Shown: positions 1 to 6,735, counted from the stretch's first letter. The stretch is 64,000 nt of DNA from Flavobacterium zepuense (GCF_007097145.1 NZ_VJVZ01000002.1:372001-436000); one strand, 5' to 3'. Notes: generated by a model not told the origin, from the letters alone. Translations and numbers: made by a program.

Positions 1-817
1 TTAAGTGATAGGCATCGGCAGCCATACCACCGCCCACAATTTCGGCATAAATGGTAGCGCCACGGGCAACAGCATGGTCGTAATCTTCTAATATTAAAGC
101 ACCTGCACCCTCCCCTGCCACAAAACCATCGCGGTCGGCATCAAAAGGGCGGGATGCCGATTGCGGATCATCATTACGTTTAGAAAGTGCGTGCGATGCA
201 TTAAAACCTCCTATAGATGAAGGGGTTAGCGCAGCCTCACTGCCCCCGGCTATCATTATTGTTGCCTTGCCCAAGCGGATGGTATCAAACGCGGCAATAA
301 TGGCTGTATTAGACGATGCACAGGCCGAAACCGTGGCATAGTTAGGGCCGTGAAGCCCGTAACGTATTGATAGTACGCCTGCTGCAATATCTACGATCAT
401 CTTGGGGATGAAGAACGGGTTAAAGCGCGGCGTACCATCTCCGGAGTGGAACTCGCGCAGCTGCTCTTCAAACGTACCGATGCCGCCATTACCGCTTGCC
501 CATATAACTCCCACCTCAAAGCGCTGTTCCTGAGGTATTTCGGCAAAATTAAGCCCGGCATCCTTAACTGCTTCTTCGGCGGCGGCAATGGCATATTGGG
601 TAAAGAGGTCGTACTTGCGAATCTCTTTTTTGTCGATGTACTCCTCTGCATGAAAGCCCTTTACCTCGCAGGCAAAATTGGTTTTGAATTTAGAAGTATC
701 AAATTTGGTTATGGGCCCGGCACCGCTTTTGCCTGCCAGTATGTTGGCCCAAAACTCCGCCACATTATTGCCTAAAGGTGTTATTGCCCCAAGGCCCGTT
801 ACTGCAACTCTTTTCAT
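1..817 (-). CDS. Beta-ketoacyl-ACP synthase II-like protein, C-terminus outside the window
   Basis: I translated this frame by hand; it starts at ATG 817 (MKRVAVTGLGAITPLG) and stays open to the left edge, giving about 272 residues of a family usually near 415. Features of KAS I/II condensing enzymes are visible: the N-terminal VTGLGAITPLG strand, the nucleophile region ATVSACASSNTAI with Cys, GGSEAALTP, and RPFDADRDGFVAGEGAG. The catalytic histidines would lie beyond the edge. The family condenses malonyl-ACP with an acyl-ACP in fatty acid, aryl polyene or polyketide synthesis. It is last in a minus-strand operon after a thioesterase and a 33-codon ORF, and its start overlaps that ORF by ATGA. 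Housekeeping FabF or a secondary KAS of a pigment or lipid cluster are both possible; TetR control favours the latter. Confidence 0.9.
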   Translation of the reverse strand, partial: MKRVAVTGLGAITPLGNNVAEFWANILAGKSGAGPITKFDTSKFKTNFACEVKGFHAEEYIDKKEIRKYDLFTQYAIAAAEEAVKDAGLNFAEIPQEQRFEVGVIWASGNGGIGTFEEQLREFHSGDGTPRFNPFFIPKMIVDIAAGVLSIRYGLHGPNYATVSACASSNTAIIAAFDTIRLGKATIMIAGGSEAALTPSSIGGFNASHALSKRNDDPQSASRPFDADRDGFVAGEGAGALILEDYDHAVARGATIYAEIVGGGMAADAYHL

Positions 818-915
818 TTTACCTGCTTTTTTGTGCTTAATATTTCACTTTTGGACTCTGACATTCGTGTTTTTTTATACATCGTCATGGCAAAGGCTAT
901 CAATTTATTTTTCAT
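814..915 (-). CDS. Possible 33-residue protein coupled on both sides by ATGA overlaps
   Basis: Translated by hand: ATG at 915 to TGA at 814, beginning MKNKLIAFAMTMYKKTR and ending ILSTKKQVK. Its start overlaps the stop of the thioesterase gene (ATGA, 912-915), and its stop overlaps the FabF start (ATGA, 814-817), so it exactly fills the space between the two genes. The product is basic, with a short hydrophobic stretch near the N-terminus followed by a Ser/Glu/Lys-rich tail. I recognise no family. Part of the tail lies in a 27-bp element that recurs at 17583-17609, where no intact ORF exists. It may be a real small protein or only a coupling ORF that passes ribosomes to fabF. Confidence 0.45.
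   Translation of the reverse strand: MKNKLIAFAMTMYKKTRMSESKSEILSTKKQVK
835..861. repeat. 27-bp element, copy 1 (26/27 identical to 17583-17609)
   Basis: The segment from GCTTAATATTTCACTT to GGACTCTGA is repeated at 17583-17609 with one substitution (T or C before GGACTCTGA). Here it lies inside the 33-codon ORF on the minus strand. In one minus-strand frame both copies read QSPKVKY followed by a stop, and the single difference is silent there. In the frame of the small ORF the difference is Lys versus Glu. Function unknown. Confidence 0.75.
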
Positions 916-1352
916 TTGTCTTTTATAGGCGTTTTAAGCATGTTAGTGTAGCCTTTAGCAATAAGGCGGGTACGGTCATGGTTCCATATATCGCACTGGG
1001 CGTTAACTATCTGCCTGCCTTTTTTCACTACGGTTGTTTGCGCAATAACTACATCGCCCTCCTTGGCAGCGGTAAAACAGTCTATGGCAAGGTTAATGGT
1101 TACATGAAAGTACGGCTCGCCGTATGCAATGAGCGTAGCGCCAATGGCATCGTCTATCATGGCTGCGGTAATGCCTCCGTGCAGCGTACCAAAAGGGTTG
1201 GTCATCTCTTTACGGATGGTGTACTGAAACGCCAGGCTGCCCTCCTCTACCGATAGCATTACCGGCCTTAGCCAGTTCATAAACGGCGAGGGCGAACCCA
1301 CCACCTCTTTATCTATAAATTGCCTTAAAAATGCTGCTTCTTTTGTGTCCAT
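912..1352 (-). CDS. PaaI-family hotdog thioesterase
   Basis: 146 residues, typical for single-domain hotdog acyl-CoA thioesterases. The family signature is visible: NPFGTLHGGITAAMIDDAIG (about residues 52-71), with the HGG turn and the Asp on the long hotdog helix that usually serves catalysis. The family hydrolyses acyl- or aryl-CoA thioesters in the cytoplasm. It is the first gene of an operon with the 33-codon ORF and the FabF-like gene. Its promoter lies between two copies of the TetR operator, so it should be repressed by the adjacent TetR. Substrate cannot be told from sequence; a fatty-acyl or pigment-pathway intermediate fits the KAS partner. Confidence 0.88.
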   Translation of the reverse strand: MDTKEAAFLRQFIDKEVVGSPSPFMNWLRPVMLSVEEGSLAFQYTIRKEMTNPFGTLHGGITAAMIDDAIGATLIAYGEPYFHVTINLAIDCFTAAKEGDVVIAQTTVVKKGRQIVNAQCDIWNHDRTRLIAKGYTNMLKTPIKDK

Positions 1353-1364
1353 ATTTCTTTATTT

Positions 1365-1380
1365 TATACCGATCGGTATA
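1365..1380. promoter_or_regulatory. TetR operator 1 (perfect 16-bp palindrome)
   Basis: TATACCGATCGGTATA, a perfect palindrome just downstream of the predicted transcription start of the thioesterase operon (minus strand). A repressor bound here would block promoter escape. It matches three other sites in the locus. Confidence 0.85.
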
Positions 1381-1390
1381 TTTTTAATTA

Positions 1391-1421
1391 CAAAACTACC
1401 TGCTTTTACGTTTTATACCAA
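1391..1421 (-). promoter_or_regulatory. Promoter of the thioesterase-fabF operon
   Basis: Read on the minus strand, TTG (1421-1419), a 20-nt spacer and TAGTTTTG (1398-1391) match the Bacteroidota -33/-7 consensus. The -33 triplet lies inside operator 2, and operator 1 lies just after the expected start, so the promoter is sandwiched by repressor sites. Confidence 0.65.
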
Positions 1422-1429
1422 TCGGTATA
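1414..1429. promoter_or_regulatory. TetR operator 2
   Basis: TATACCAATCGGTATA, a palindrome with one central mismatch, overlapping the -33 element of the thioesterase promoter. Confidence 0.85.
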
Positions 1430-1491
1430 TTTTATGCCAAAAAAAATCTGTTTTCACAGAATCTATCTTTCAATCAAAACCTCTTACAAAA

Positions 1492-1507
1492 TATACCAAT
1501 CGGTATA
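1492..1507. promoter_or_regulatory. TetR operator 3
   Basis: TATACCAATCGGTATA, the same sequence as operators 2 and 4, ending 15 bp from the tetR stop codon and about 63 bp upstream of operator 2. It could support looping or cooperative repression; I found no good promoter matched to it. Confidence 0.8.
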
Positions 1508-1522
1508 TTTTTAGGCAAATTT

Positions 1523-2113
1523 TTAAGGGTGTAATTCCTTAAGCATTTTTTTAGCGTAGGCAACGGCTGCATTAATTCCGTCCTGCTTACCGGTAACTTT
1601 GGTCAGCATAATTCCACCTTCTATAATGGCAATATAAGCCCCGGCAAACTCCTTAGCATCTACGCCATCTTTAATCTGGCCGGTTTCCTGTCCGCTTTCA
1701 ATAATACCACCAATATTCTTATACCATTTGTCTATGGCATTAGCAGCACGCAGGCGCAACTGCTCGTGGGTATCATCGGCCTCAATAGCGGTATTTAGTA
1801 TGGGGCAGCCGTATTTAAGGTTTGTAACATATTGCAAATCGGCAAACACATCAAGAAATACCTTAATTTTATCTATAGGGTGTGCCTTATCTTCCATTTT
1901 ACGCTTAATGGCAGATGATAACGTGGCATGGTTATAGTCAAACGCTGCCAGGGCCACCTCATCCTTATTGCCAAAGTTACCGTAAATGCTGCCTTTGGTA
2001 AGCCCGGTAGCCTCGGTAATGTCGTTAAGAGATGTGCCTGAATATCCCTTTTTATTAAAAATGGGCGCTGTTTTTTCTATAATAAATTGCCTTGTTTTTT
2101 CTGCTTTGCTCAT
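1523..2113 (-). CDS. TetR/AcrR-family transcriptional repressor
   Basis: 196 residues from ATG 2113 (MSKAEKTRQFIIEKTAP). An upstream in-frame ATG at 2134 would lie at or before the predicted transcription start and nearly inside the operator, so I chose 2113. The N-terminal TetR_N helix-turn-helix is clear (about residues 10-55: FNKKGYSGTSLNDITEATGL then TKGSIYGNFGNKDEVA). The C-terminal ligand domain has the length typical of FadR/YezE-like regulators. A copy of the operator TATACCAATCGGTATA sits in its own promoter and three lie between it and the thioesterase operon, so it most likely represses both. The ligand is unknown; acyl-CoA is plausible given the targets. Confidence 0.92.
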   Translation of the reverse strand: MSKAEKTRQFIIEKTAPIFNKKGYSGTSLNDITEATGLTKGSIYGNFGNKDEVALAAFDYNHATLSSAIKRKMEDKAHPIDKIKVFLDVFADLQYVTNLKYGCPILNTAIEADDTHEQLRLRAANAIDKWYKNIGGIIESGQETGQIKDGVDAKEFAGAYIAIIEGGIMLTKVTGKQDGINAAVAYAKKMLKELHP

Positions 2114-2131
2114 GGTATCAATTTCACAATA

Positions 2132-2163
2132 CAAAATTATACCAATCGGTATATTTTTCCAAA
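2132..2163 (-). promoter_or_regulatory. Promoter of the tetR gene
   Basis: On the minus strand: TTTG (2163-2160), a 20-nt spacer, then TAATTTTG (2139-2132). The spacer contains operator 4 almost completely, which indicates autorepression. The predicted transcript begins about 12 nt before ATG 2113. Confidence 0.65.
2138..2153. promoter_or_regulatory. TetR operator 4 (autoregulatory)
   Basis: TATACCAATCGGTATA inside the tetR promoter spacer, overlapping the first two bases of the -7 element. Confidence 0.85.
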
Positions 2164-2220
2164 CTATTTAATGTTTATTATTTATAGCGCTATAGATAAA
2201 TCCTAATCTTATGCTAATCC

Positions 2221-2253
2221 TTGTGTTTTGCGTTTCAAAAATTGGTAAATTTG
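2221..2253 (+). promoter_or_regulatory. Possible promoter of the hibernation factor gene
   Basis: TAAATTTG at 2246-2253 matches the -7 consensus; a TTG at 2221-2223 is 22 nt upstream, slightly longer than usual. It lies 27 bp before the start codon. Confidence 0.4.
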
Positions 2254-2279
2254 AGTATAGACATTTAAACGAATAAACT

Positions 2280-2597
2280 ATGCAAATTACCATAAACACC
2301 GACAACCACATAGAGGGTAACGACAGGAGAGAAAATTATTTTAGCGAAGTTTTGAATGAGAAACTAAAACGCTTTGAAGATAAAATAACCGGACTTGAAA
2401 TTCATTTAACCGATGAGAATTCATCTGAGAAAACTGCGATTGCCGATATTCGCTGCCTTATGGAGGCCCGTATTAATGGCCTTGCCCCACAAGCAGTTAC
2501 CAACCATGCCGAGAGCGTAGAACTTGCTATTAAAGGCGCTGCCGATAAAATGAAAAAACTGCTGGAGCATACTTTTGATAAGATGCGCACCCACTAA
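2280..2597 (+). CDS. HPF/RaiA-family ribosome-associated protein
   Basis: 105 residues, the size of the short hibernation-promoting factors. The pattern of the family is visible: an N-terminal strand MQITINTDNHIEG, a helix with EVLNEKLKRFEDKITGLEIHL, strands around IADIRCLMEARINGLAPQAV, and a C-terminal amphipathic helix (about residues 75-102). Proteins of this family bind the 30S subunit near the mRNA and tRNA channel and silence ribosomes in stationary phase or stress. It lacks the C-terminal dimerisation domain of long HPF. It is a single-gene transcription unit with its own terminator. Confidence 0.82.
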   Translation: MQITINTDNHIEGNDRRENYFSEVLNEKLKRFEDKITGLEIHLTDENSSEKTAIADIRCLMEARINGLAPQAVTNHAESVELAIKGAADKMKKLLEHTFDKMRTH

Positions 2598-2621
2598 AAT
2601 AAACAACACCAACACAACCGG

Positions 2622-2655
2622 AAAACCTTCAGCACGTATGTTGAAGGTTTTTTGT
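2622..2655 (+). terminator. Rho-independent terminator after the HPF-like gene
   Basis: Arms AAAACCTTCA (2622-2631) and TGAAGGTTTT (2642-2651), followed by a T-rich tail. Confidence 0.8.
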
Positions 2656-2738
2656 TTTACGATTTTTTGCAGCTAAGTAATACACACCAATTCATTGAGA
2701 GGCACTAAGCGATCTCACTTGGGAGTTAATGTAATGAT

Positions 2739-2773
2739 GGGATTGCTTCGTCGCTCCTTCTCGCAATGACGGC
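2739..2773. repeat. Dispersed intergenic element of the ATTGCTTCGTCG...CTCGCAATGACG type
   Basis: The segment ATTGCTTCGTCGCTCC followed by TTCTCGCAATGACG has short inverted ends (ATTGC/GCAAT) and lies between two convergent genes. From memory, near-identical short sequences are scattered between genes in many Bacteroidota genomes. Only one copy is in this window, so the repeat status rests on that recollection. Confidence 0.5.
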
Positions 2774-2806
2774 GCATAAAGAAAAGTGTAACATGACAAC
2801 AATTAA

Positions 2807-3553
2807 TTACACCACCGTTATCCCCATATCCTTATAGGCCTGGAGTTCAGGGCTATCGGGGGTGGCTTCGGTTATAATTATATCAATATCAGTAACAGGG
2901 CATATATAATAGGTCTCGGCGGTATTCATTTTTTCGAGAGTAGAAAGCGCAATGATCTGCGACGACATTTCTACCATTTTTTTCTTCACTTCGGCATCTT
3001 CATAACTCTTGGCAGTCAGCCCAATGGTGTGGATGCTGCTTACACCTAAGAAATATATATTAGCGCGAATGCTCCTAATCGTTTCTATAGTTTGCAGCCC
3101 TATTGTGGTAAATGCCGTTTTAAAAAGGCGGCCACCGGCAAAGATAACTTCGGCATTGGGGTGGTCTTCCAGGGCATTAGCAACAGGGAAACTATTGGTT
3201 ACAACGGTAATTTTAAGGTCTTTAGGCAGGCTCTGCGCTAAGGCAAGGACCGATGTACCCCCATCAAAAAACACTACCTGCCCGTCTTTTAAAAAATGCA
3301 GCGCCTTATCGGCAATAACTTTTTTCTGGCCCAGGTCGTAATTTTCACGGTCGCGGTAATGGTGCGGCACGGTAGAGTTTGCAATGGCACCACCACGCAC
3401 GGCCTTAAGTAACCCTAATATATCGAGTTCCTTAATGTCGCGCCTCACGGTATCTTCAGATACGTTAAGGAGGCGGCTCATTTCGTTAAGCTGTACCTTG
3501 TTATCGCGGGTTAATTGCTCCAGTATGGCCTGTAAGCGTTCTTCTTTTACCAT
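2807..3553 (-). CDS. DeoR/GlpR-family transcriptional regulator
   Basis: 248 residues, standard for the family. The N-terminal winged HTH is visible (MVKEERLQAILEQL, then MSRLLNVSEDTVRRDIKEL at about residues 25-43). The C-terminal DeoRC sensor domain has VVFFDGGTSVLALAQSLP and TVVTNSFPVANAL, the phosphosugar-binding loops. These regulators usually respond to a sugar phosphate. It is transcribed divergently from a deoxyribonucleotidase-like gene, with repeated TTGCAAAA motifs and a TGCAAAATTTTGCA palindrome in the 115-bp gap. The same palindrome occurs in front of the oxidoreductase gene at 17.4 kb, which is a candidate second target. Confidence 0.9.
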   Translation of the reverse strand: MVKEERLQAILEQLTRDNKVQLNEMSRLLNVSEDTVRRDIKELDILGLLKAVRGGAIANSTVPHHYRDRENYDLGQKKVIADKALHFLKDGQVVFFDGGTSVLALAQSLPKDLKITVVTNSFPVANALEDHPNAEVIFAGGRLFKTAFTTIGLQTIETIRSIRANIYFLGVSSIHTIGLTAKSYEDAEVKKKMVEMSSQIIALSTLEKMNTAETYYICPVTDIDIIITEATPDSPELQAYKDMGITVV

Positions 3554-3592
3554 TGCACACAGAATTTACGGCAAAGATACAAAAATTTAATA

Positions 3593-3630
3593 TTGCAAAA
3601 CTTTGCAAAATTTTGCAGATTATTGCAAAA
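3593..3630. promoter_or_regulatory. Presumed DeoR operator cluster
   Basis: TTGCAAAA at 3593-3600, TTTGCAAAATTTTGCA at 3602-3617 (which contains the perfect palindrome TGCAAAATTTTGCA at 3604-3617) and TTGCAAAA at 3623-3630. The middle 16 bp recur exactly at 17527-17542. Confidence 0.7.
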
Positions 3631-3643
3631 TACTGTACCTTTG
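3612..3643 (+). promoter_or_regulatory. Promoter of the 5'(3')-deoxyribonucleotidase-like gene
   Basis: TTTG (3612-3615), 20-nt spacer, TACCTTTG (3636-3643), a full match to the Bacteroidota consensus. The -33 element lies within the palindromic operator, so the bound regulator would compete with sigma factor. Confidence 0.7.
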
Positions 3644-3668
3644 TTGCAAATCAAAGCAAAAAGTAAGT

Positions 3669-4268
3669 ATGAAAAAATTAAGCAGAACAATTGCAATTGA
3701 CATGGATGGCGTAATAGCCGACGTGGAAGGCCAATTACTGGAATGGTACCGAACGAAGTACGGCGTTACTTTAACCCGCGAGGATATTAAAGGCCGATCT
3801 GAAGAGGAGTTGTTCCCTGAAAGCGGAGCACTAAGGGAATTTTTATTCACACCGGGATTTTTCAGGACATTGCCGGTTATGGAAGGTGCGGTAGAAGCCG
3901 TAAAAGATTTGATGAAAGACTATGAGGTATATATAGTATCTGCCGCAATGGAATTTCCGCAATCTTTAATAGAGAAACAACAATGGCTGGCTGAACATTT
4001 TCCGTTCATAAGCTGGAGGAACATTGTATTTTGTGGTGACAAAAGCATTATAGATACTGACTTCCTTATAGACGACCACTGTAAAAACCTCGACTTTTGT
4101 AAAGGCAAACCGCTTATGTTCACGGCATTTCACAACGCAAACATGAGCCACCACCAAAGGGTTAACAATTGGAAAGAAATACCGGCACTGGTTAGGGATT
4201 TAACCGAGATACGCAAAAAGCTAAACACGGTAATACCTGCAGTACCCGAAAACAGGCCACGATGGTAA
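3669..4268 (+). CDS. 5'(3')-deoxyribonucleotidase-like HAD phosphatase
   Basis: 199 residues from ATG 3669 (MKKLSRTIAIDMDGVIADVE). The frame is open further upstream, but that part overlaps the promoter, so the later ATG is right. HAD motif I is IDMDGVIADVEG, with the two Asp of the nucleophile loop. Motif II Ser lies in YIVSAAMEFP, and the C-terminal motif is FLIDDHCKN (about residue 137). This matches the NT5C type, which dephosphorylates deoxyribonucleoside or other nucleoside monophosphates in the cytoplasm. The divergent DeoR gene and the operator palindrome in the promoter suggest DeoR control. The true substrate could also be a sugar phosphate. Confidence 0.82.
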   Translation: MKKLSRTIAIDMDGVIADVEGQLLEWYRTKYGVTLTREDIKGRSEEELFPESGALREFLFTPGFFRTLPVMEGAVEAVKDLMKDYEVYIVSAAMEFPQSLIEKQQWLAEHFPFISWRNIVFCGDKSIIDTDFLIDDHCKNLDFCKGKPLMFTAFHNANMSHHQRVNNWKEIPALVRDLTEIRKKLNTVIPAVPENRPRW

Positions 4269-4335
4269 GTACAGGCTGCTGTAAAATAAGTTACCCAATA
4301 CCACTTACAGCAATTAATTTTGATAGAGACAACAG

Positions 4336-4384
4336 CTCCGGAAAGCAGATAGTAAACACTATGCTGATTTCCGGAGTTTTTTAT
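4336..4384 (+). terminator. Terminator after the phosphatase gene
   Basis: Stem CTCCGGAAA (4336-4344) and TTTCCGGAG (4368-4376), with a further inner pairing AGCAGATAGT/ACTATGCT, followed by TTTTTTATT. Confidence 0.75.
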
Positions 4385-4458
4385 TATATAAAATCAATCT
4401 CCTGATTTTTTGTAGTTTAAATCCTTAAACTTCGCAAACAATTTCGCAATTCAAAATC

Positions 4459-4498
4459 AAACTGGTAGCTAATCTGCAAAAACTGGTAGGTACTGGTA
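4459..4498. promoter_or_regulatory. Direct repeats 21 bp apart upstream of the gal operon
   Basis: AAACTGGTAG at 4459-4468 and again at 4480-4489 (start-to-start 21 bp), followed by a third partial copy ACTGGTA at 4492-4498. The array ends about 20 bp before the -7 element at 4520. Two-turn spacing suggests an AraC-type or HTCS-type activator bound to one DNA face; no such gene is adjacent. Confidence 0.6.
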
Positions 4499-4519
4499 TG
4501 GTTGGTGTGTTTTTATTTC

Positions 4520-4527
4520 TACTTTTG
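4520..4527 (+). promoter_or_regulatory. Promoter -7 element of the gal operon
   Basis: TACTTTTG matches TAnnTTTG and lies 22 bp before the galM start. No TTTG or TTG lies at 19-21 nt upstream (the nearest, TTG 4502-4504, is 15 nt away), consistent with an activator-dependent promoter. Confidence 0.5.
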
Positions 4528-4549
4528 GTGCTGTATTGATAAAAATATA

Positions 4550-5608
4550 ATGGAAAATAATAACATTTCATACTATACCGCTAATTGTGTTACGAAATCA
4601 TTTGGAGTGCTTGCTAATGGCAAAGCTATTTCCAGCTACACATTAAGCAATGCCAGTGGTATGGAAGTTACCGTAATAAACTACGGCGCCACTATTACCT
4701 CGTTAAAGTTTCCCGATGCAAACGGCAAACAATTAGAAGTTGCCCTGGGCTTTGATGATGTTAACAGCTATATCAATTCGTTCGGGTTGCCATCGCCGCC
4801 TTATTTTGGGTCGGTTGTAGGCAGGTATGCCGGGCGCATTGCCAATGCAGCCTTTACGCTGAATGGAAAAGAATACAAACTGAATGCCAACCACGGGCCT
4901 AATACCCTGCACGGTGGCAAAACAGGTTTTGGGCGTGCTTTCTGGAAAATGAAGCAGATAAGGGGCGGCGAGAGTCCGTCGATAACCCTTACCTATACAA
5001 GCGTTGATAGCGAAGAGCATTTTCCGGGTGAGTTAACGGTAGATGTTACTTATACAGTTACCCAGGATAACATGCTTTTGGTAGAATATATAGCTACAAG
5101 TACAGCCGATACCGTTATTAACCTTACCCAGCATACCTATTTTAATTTAGATGGGCATTCGCAATCGATATCAGGGCAGCAATTGTACGTAAACTCAGAA
5201 AAAGTGTTGGAGACAAAACCCGATGGCATACCTACCGGTAATTTTACTGAGGTTCACAATACAGCACTTGATTACACGGCCGCGCACAACGCGCCGGAAA
5301 GCATTGATACATCGTTTGTTTTAGAAAATAGTGAGCAGCCCGCCGCGTCGCTATACAGTGATAAGACAGGGATAGAAATGACGGTTTATACCAACCAGCC
5401 ATCGGTACACATATATGTAGGCGGTAACTGCTTTGGAGAAATAAAAGGTAAGGACGATACCGAATACCATACCACAAGCGGTATTTGCTTTGAAACTCAA
5501 AATTATCCTGATGCACCTAACAATGAGCATTTTCCAAATTCTGTTTTGAAAAAAGGAGAAGTATATCATCATAATACTACCTTTACTTTTAAACAGATAA
5601 AAAAATAG
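4550..5608 (+). CDS. galM: Aldose 1-epimerase (galactose mutarotase)
   Basis: 352 residues from ATG 4550 (MENNNISYYTANC). The longer reading frame starting at 4502 runs through the promoter and is not used. Family hallmarks are present: NHGPNTLHGG (about residues 107-116, first catalytic His), TQHTYFNL (second His, proton donor) and GICFETQNYPDAPN near the C-terminus with the catalytic Glu. The enzyme interconverts alpha and beta anomers of galactose so that galactokinase is supplied. No signal peptide is seen, so it should be cytoplasmic. It is the first gene of the galM-GH53-galK-galT-symporter operon; the GH53 gene follows after 2 bp. Confidence 0.93.
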   Translation: MENNNISYYTANCVTKSFGVLANGKAISSYTLSNASGMEVTVINYGATITSLKFPDANGKQLEVALGFDDVNSYINSFGLPSPPYFGSVVGRYAGRIANAAFTLNGKEYKLNANHGPNTLHGGKTGFGRAFWKMKQIRGGESPSITLTYTSVDSEEHFPGELTVDVTYTVTQDNMLLVEYIATSTADTVINLTQHTYFNLDGHSQSISGQQLYVNSEKVLETKPDGIPTGNFTEVHNTALDYTAAHNAPESIDTSFVLENSEQPAASLYSDKTGIEMTVYTNQPSVHIYVGGNCFGEIKGKDDTEYHTTSGICFETQNYPDAPNNEHFPNSVLKKGEVYHHNTTFTFKQIKK

Positions 5609-5610
5609 TT

Positions 5611-6735
5611 ATGAAAAAGATTTTCAGCATATTAATTCCTGCGTGCATGGCTTTGGCGATGTTTATTTCATGTGGTGGCGATGACAGCGCTACAGACCCT
5701 GTAGCCACCGATGATGTGGTGACTGATGATGTAGTGAACGATGATGTTATCCCTGAGGATACTTTTATCCGTGCGGTAGATATGTCGTTCCTGCCGGAGA
5801 CTGAAGGTGCAGGTACGGTTTACTATAATGGTTCAACAGCACAGGATGCATTGGCAACACTTAAAGATGCCGGCGTAAATACCATACGCATCCGCCTTTG
5901 GAAAGACCCTGCAACAGCGCACAGCGGCATGGCCGAAGTAAAAGCACTGGCACAAAAGGTTAAGGCCGCCGGAATGAAGGTATGGCTAACGGTGCATTAT
6001 TCAGACACGTGGGCCGATCCTGCCAACCAGATTAAGCCACAGGCATGGGAAGGGCTGGCATTTGCTCAACTAAAAGCTGCTGCTGTAACCTACACACAAC
6101 AAATACTTACAGAGGTTAACCCCGATATAATACAGATAGGTAACGAAACCAACAGTGGTTTTATATATCCTGAGGGTAACCTTGTAGATAACGAAGCCGG
6201 CTTTTTGGAGTTGGTAAATGCGGTAAGCGCTACCATAAGAGAGCAATCGCCGCAGGCAAAAATAATGTTGCATTATGCGGGTATTGCCGAGGGGGCCGAC
6301 TGGTTCTTTAACAAAACCGCTAACGTAGATTTTGATTACATAGGCCTGTCCTACTACCCTATATGGCATGGTAAGAGCATCCCGGCGCTTCAAAATAAAA
6401 TAGCAGCGCTTAAAGCAGCGCATAATAAAGAGGTTATCGTGGCCGAAACTTCTTACCCTTTTACACTGGGATGGGAAGACTGGACCAATAATGTAGTAGG
6501 GTTAGATAGCCAGATAATACCGGCCTATCCTGCAACGCCGCAGGGGCAAAAAGATTTTTTGCTTGCCGTTCGCAATGCAGTTGAAGTAGGTGGCGGCTTA
6601 GGCTTTTGCTACTGGGGTGCCGAGTGGGTTGCCTTTAGGGGGTCTGAGGCTACTAACGGCTCTACCTGGGAAAACCAGGCGTTATGGGATTTTGATAATA
6701 AAGCAGTACCTGCTCTGGAAGCGTTTAACTTTTAA
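5611..6735 (+). CDS. GH53 arabinogalactan endo-beta-1,4-galactanase, lipoprotein
   Basis: 374 residues. It begins with a lipoprotein signal (MKKIFSIL...MFISCGG, Cys21), followed by an Asp-rich low-complexity linker (residues 23-50) with repeated DDVV units; acidic residues after the Cys resemble a surface lipoprotein export signal. The GH53 domain spans about residues 54-372: ADMSFLPE-like opening (AVDMSFLPETEG), RIRLWKDP, VHYSDTWADP, the acid/base Glu in IIQIGNETNSG and the nucleophile Glu in VIVAETSYP. The enzyme cuts beta-1,4-galactan, such as pectic side chains. Its position between galM and galK links it to galactose catabolism. There is no SusCD pair here, so oligosaccharide uptake must use another system or occur as free sugar. 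Confidence 0.93.
   Translation: MKKIFSILIPACMALAMFISCGGDDSATDPVATDDVVTDDVVNDDVIPEDTFIRAVDMSFLPETEGAGTVYYNGSTAQDALATLKDAGVNTIRIRLWKDPATAHSGMAEVKALAQKVKAAGMKVWLTVHYSDTWADPANQIKPQAWEGLAFAQLKAAAVTYTQQILTEVNPDIIQIGNETNSGFIYPEGNLVDNEAGFLELVNAVSATIREQSPQAKIMLHYAGIAEGADWFFNKTANVDFDYIGLSYYPIWHGKSIPALQNKIAALKAAHNKEVIVAETSYPFTLGWEDWTNNVVGLDSQIIPAYPATPQGQKDFLLAVRNAVEVGGGLGFCYWGAEWVAFRGSEATNGSTWENQALWDFDNKAVPALEAFNF

Noticed and set aside
3603..3668. Longer N-terminus for the phosphatase
   Set aside because: The extension translates the operator and promoter; ATG 3669 gives the family-typical start.
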